The notes under the pieces: generated by a model
Databases searched by the model: none
The model's input: the letters and a program-made list of their open reading frames with translations, nothing else
Told to the model about the DNA's origin: nothing
Position numbers and translations under genes: made by a program
Assembly (NCBI GenBank): GCA_038373865.1
Contig: JAXGGA010005210.1
Coordinates: forward strand, 16,227 to 80,226
DNA from: Uloborus plumipes
Lineage: Eukaryota > Arthropoda > Arachnida > Araneae > Uloboridae
Reading direction: 5' to 3'
Length of the DNA: 64,000 bases
Shown: positions 60,641 through 64,000 of the stretch, in pieces
Layout of the letters: every line of letters starts with the position of its first letter
How positions within the stretch are numbered: the first letter of the stretch is position 1

Positions 60641-60679
60641 TTACAGCCCGTGCAACGCCGGGCTACGCAGCTAGTATAA

Positions 60680-61459
60680 AACATAAAATACACTTCACAT
60701 AAGGGCATTCCACAGAAAAGCAGAGCAATACATTTTTTGAAAGAAATAACACGTATGTGTGTGGTTTCTTGTGAAAACAAAAATGTTTTTTTTAATATTT
60801 TTTAAAAACTTCTTTTGACGTGAAAGATAAAGCTGTCACGTGAGAGATGAAGTGTAATTTTCTGGAATGAGGAACGCTACTTGTTTCTTTTTGAAACAAA
60901 CAAGTAAAATTAATTATTAGAAAAACAAAGTATAGTCAAATAAATTTGTAACAGATTCAGATATATGGCTAAAATCAATAAGTCGAAAGCTAGTAACCAA
61001 AAGTACGTCCCACACGTGACAAGTAAATTTTATTAAAAAAAATATCAATTTAAAAATAAATTACGAAACACTATTTTATTTATTCAATCATACGAGTCAA
61101 GTTCTGTGTTCATGAAAACCGTGGCAAGCACTCGCAAACAGTTCCACTTTAAAAAATGTAGATGGGTGGGGGGTGATAGTGTTCCGAAGTTTTCAATTTA
61201 AAACTTGCGTTTGCTATACTCTTTTGACACATTCAACTAAACTATGTATTTAAAATTAGCATCGTTAAACGTTGTTTGATACGCTTCAAAATGCTTTTTA
61301 TTATTCGTCCCCTTATTTGTTATCTTACCTAACACCCCTATTTTCGTAAGATCGGAGGAGACCTGACGCATGCGTAAATACGCGGAAGGTTTTACCTAAG
61401 AAGATCAGACAGTACGCTCATTTTGTCGATAAAATCCTGACTTTCTACCCTTATTGATT

Positions 61460-61460
<1 letters not shown>
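60680..61460. repeat. Probable dispersed repeat with ACCCCTATTTT block
   Basis: AACACCCCTATTTTCGTAAG and GACCTGACGCATGCGTAAAT (61326-61382) match 16215-16275. The preceding 600 bp are AT-rich, contain no gene, and may belong to the same repeat. Confidence 0.4.

Positions 61461-61461
<1 letters not shown>

Positions 61462-61493
<32 letters not shown>
61462..61493. repeat. (TA)n microsatellite
   Basis: About 16 TA units. Confidence 0.95.
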
Positions 61494-61497
<4 letters not shown>

Positions 61498-62234
61498 CTA
61501 GAGAAAAATTTAGCCGAATTTTTCCCACGCGTGATCATGTTATCACCCATAAAAATTACAACTAATTTCCAAGCTCAGGAAAATCATAAAGGCCGTTACT
61601 AACGCAACGTAACGTCAAACAAATGTCATTTGATCCGAGAAACGAAAAACAAGGTTAATGAAATGGAAGCTCGGCTATTTGTTCTCGCGTGATTTACAAC
61701 TCTTTCCTTTACAAGAGAACCTCTTTTGTCCCCTTAATTTGTTTAACGACTGCACGCACTTATACTCTGCGAGAGATGCTTTTGTTGACTCATTTAAAAT
61801 CCAATTATGCATGATATTCGTTTTAGTTATTCTATTAATGGGCCCATGAAACGTTCTTTTTCCAGAACTTGAACGACTCTTTACTGTTTCAGATTTAGAG
61901 CGAATCAGGCTTGCTGATGTTTATCTTGTTGGGAAAATGGTAAATGTATAAGTAAATAGGTGTCCTCGAGGAAATTTCCCAAGTTAGAGTTCCAGACGAA
62001 AGAGATAACAATTCAATGTTGATGAATTTTGTTTACACTTTAGAAGATACTCTTAAGACGTACAATATGTATTTTAAGCACTGTCAATTATTGAAGAAAG
62101 TAGGCAGATATAAAATTCAAGTATTTTTGTTTTCATTCAAAAATTCCTCGAGTGATTGGTATGTTATGTGCCGAACCTGTCAGAAAAGTTTCCTGATTGC
62201 AAAAAAACTTAAATTTAGAGTTAAAAAATAAGTA
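61494..62234. other. No gene recognised
   Basis: Short open frames without family resemblance. Confidence 0.45.
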
Positions 62235-62610
62235 AATAAAATCTCTACTAATGAAATCTGCGCGCGTCTGTCTATTTGTATGGGGCCTCAATTCCTGGAG
62301 AACCACTGATAGAGAGGCGAACGAGATATCAACTGATTCGAAAATTTTCGAGGAAGATGCTCTGTCTGATCTCGTAACTATACAACTTCAACTAACGGAA
62401 ATATTAATTAAAAGACTACTAGGTTTGACGTCCCGTGACTTTGATGTCATCATCCACCAAAAGCTATCTCAAGGTAGTGGTGACGTCATCACTGATGTGG
62501 CTAGATTTCCCGTCCTGTGACCTTAACGGAACCATACATCAAAGTTGACACATGACAGTGATGACGTCCTCAATAGGTGGGGTGTCGCAGGACGCTCGCT
62601 TACACATTTT
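62235..62610 (-). repeat. Dispersed repeat, reverse-oriented 3' end, copy H
   Basis: AAATCTCTACTAATGAAATC then GTCTGTCTATTTGTATGGG is the reverse complement style of the family's 3' end (see 58440-58475 and 59325). Downstream are repeated GTGACGTCATCACTGATG and CAGTGATGACGTCC words. An 89-codon plus-strand frame here is not recognised. Confidence 0.45.
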
Positions 62611-64000
62611 TCCTACATCCTGAAATATGATGATTACTTAAGAGGCTATTTCATACAGGATCTCTTCTGCCATTACTAAAACAAATTTCAAACATAAATT
62701 GTATTGAAATATGGAAACAACTTTATATTTTTAAGGCGAGTTTTCTGAATACAACATTATGCCAGAATAGTTTCAGCAATACTAGTAAAAGAGAAAAGTC
62801 TTCTATCAGCTAAAATGTAGTATGAAAAACAGCGACATAAGTTTTTGTGAAATTAAATTAGAAACTAAAAAGAAACTGCAAACTAGATAGCAATAACTCA
62901 TCTTAAGTATGCTTCTGAATCCTTAATAAATCAATTTAATTACCATATTATCTTATTTTCTGAAATAGAACAATGAAACTAATGCGGCGTTGTATATCAT
63001 ACATGAATTTTCTTAAAACCCAATCGCTCGGTTTGTGTTACGGTACAGTTAAGTAGAATAGCAGTTCCGTGGTAATAAAATCATTTACCCAGGTAAAAAA
63101 ATGCATTAATAAACCAACCAGAATCTTATGAAAATATTTCACGTAAATTAACTCTGCTTAAACCACGGAAAAGAATCTTTTTGTTAAACCAAACTTTTGT
63201 GCACAAGAAAATTTTCATTGTTTCATTAACAATGTATTAAAGCAACAAAAGTCGTTTGTTCTTAACAGTGGGTGTGGGTGTGTGCCCCGTTATCCATAAA
63301 TTTTAATTAAATACCCCTTCTATTCATAAGACTTAATGATCTTTCTTCGCTCTGATAGTTCTCATTAATTAATCTTTTTTGTAAAGTAAATATTCTGTTT
63401 TTAGTTCGTAGTTAAATTTCAGTTAAGTGATTCTCAAGATGGAGGTCAAGACACGGAAGTAAACTTTGGCGATAGCAATCTTTATTATTTTAACAGGACA
63501 TGAATTTTTTTTAATAAACACTTAAGCAATAAAAACACTTCTCTTTTGTGTTCGTTCATATTGAATTGCGTGTAAAAAGAGCTTTATCGTGTTTGAAGCT
63601 TGTTGTAATTGAGAGGAAAACAAATAGGCGAACCTAATTACGAAATTTTTTGAGCATAAAATGGCTCATGATTGAGAAAAACAAACCCTCTTATGATAAC
63701 AAAGTTTTAAACCTTTTATTAGGAATTTTTGAACTTTATAGTCATTATTCGTTGTTTACGAAAAATATTGAAGATATAATAATCTTCAGTACCCTAATCA
63801 TTATAATGTGTTGTACAATATTTGTTTTTATGATGACATGAAATTTTTTTTAATCCTTATTAAGTTGGATTTTATATTACACTCCTTAATTATTATTTTT
63901 TTTAAATTTGCTTAAAGTTTCTTAAATATTTTGTTGTCTGAATAAATATTTCCTGAGAGCAAAACATATTATCATTTTTGGAGCGATAGGTTATGGTGGG
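62611..64000. other. No gene recognised
   Basis: AT-rich to the window end, with no supported gene or repeat boundary. Confidence 0.5.

Larger units (their letters stand above)
59325..60678 (-). repeat. Dispersed repeat in reverse orientation, copy G, with nested MITE pair
   Basis: On the minus strand the head ACTAGCTGCGTAGCCCGGCG is at 60678-60659, and the 3' microsatellite end (GAAAGATAG... then TTTTTAATATAAGTAGATC) is at about 59400-59325. A 54-bp tandem array follows the head. Two Harbinger-like MITE copies lie inside (59676-60014). No coding region recognised. Confidence 0.6.

Overview
The window looks like non-coding nuclear DNA from an animal, most likely an arthropod and possibly a chelicerate such as a spider. 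The taxon is inferred from repeat style and is not proven. The sequence is strongly AT-rich and full of homopolymers and microsatellites. No long uninterrupted host reading frame was recognised. The longest open frames fall in repeats, low-complexity tracts or unconserved-looking DNA. There is no bacterial-type operon, rRNA gene, convincing functional tRNA or CRISPR array.

The clearest content is DNA transposons and their short non-autonomous derivatives (MITEs). Many can be delimited to the base by terminal inverted repeats and target-site duplications. They are: a degenerate Tc1-like DD34E element (957-2697) holding a broken transposase; two ~1.3 kb elements with TA duplications (21777-23066 and 23400-24711), each with many sub-terminal motif copies and relics that look like pogo/CENP-B-type transposase; PIF/Harbinger-like MITEs with TAA/TTA duplications (4868-5011, 6970-7272, 16879-17006, 50576-50968, and a tandem pair at 59676-60014); mariner/pogo-like MITEs with TA duplications (5693-5920, 9263-9459); and a family at 11245, 38450 and 55755 whose last copy carries a nested 199-bp MITE.

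The most striking structure is a TA-flanked MITE family with three copies (12473-12852, 15575-15972, 39639-41016). All share an internal head-to-tail dimer. In the third copy a 28-bp motif has expanded into a minisatellite of about 38 units.

Retro-type and unclassified repeats include a tRNA-Thr-like SINE family (32206, 37903, and two copies in an old ~0.5 kb tandem duplication at 25628-26490), a dispersed family whose 5' ends read ACTAGC...CCCGG and whose 3' ends carry microsatellites (20420, 36913, 53202, 56212, 57007, 59325, 62235), and further low-level repeats.

Between the repeats are several islands with more balanced base composition, for example 15305-15490, 26490-26720, 28190-28790, 30510-30910, 36330-36700, 39250-39560, 48585-48705 and 55310-55600. 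They resemble conserved non-coding elements or enhancers, some with recognisable motifs (an RFX X-box at 39374, TCF-like and homeodomain-like sites near 36475-36513). One 69-bp open segment on the minus strand (33635-33703) is bounded by good splice signals and may be a host exon. Together this suggests an intron or intergenic region, possibly near a regulated gene, that has been invaded repeatedly by DNA transposons.
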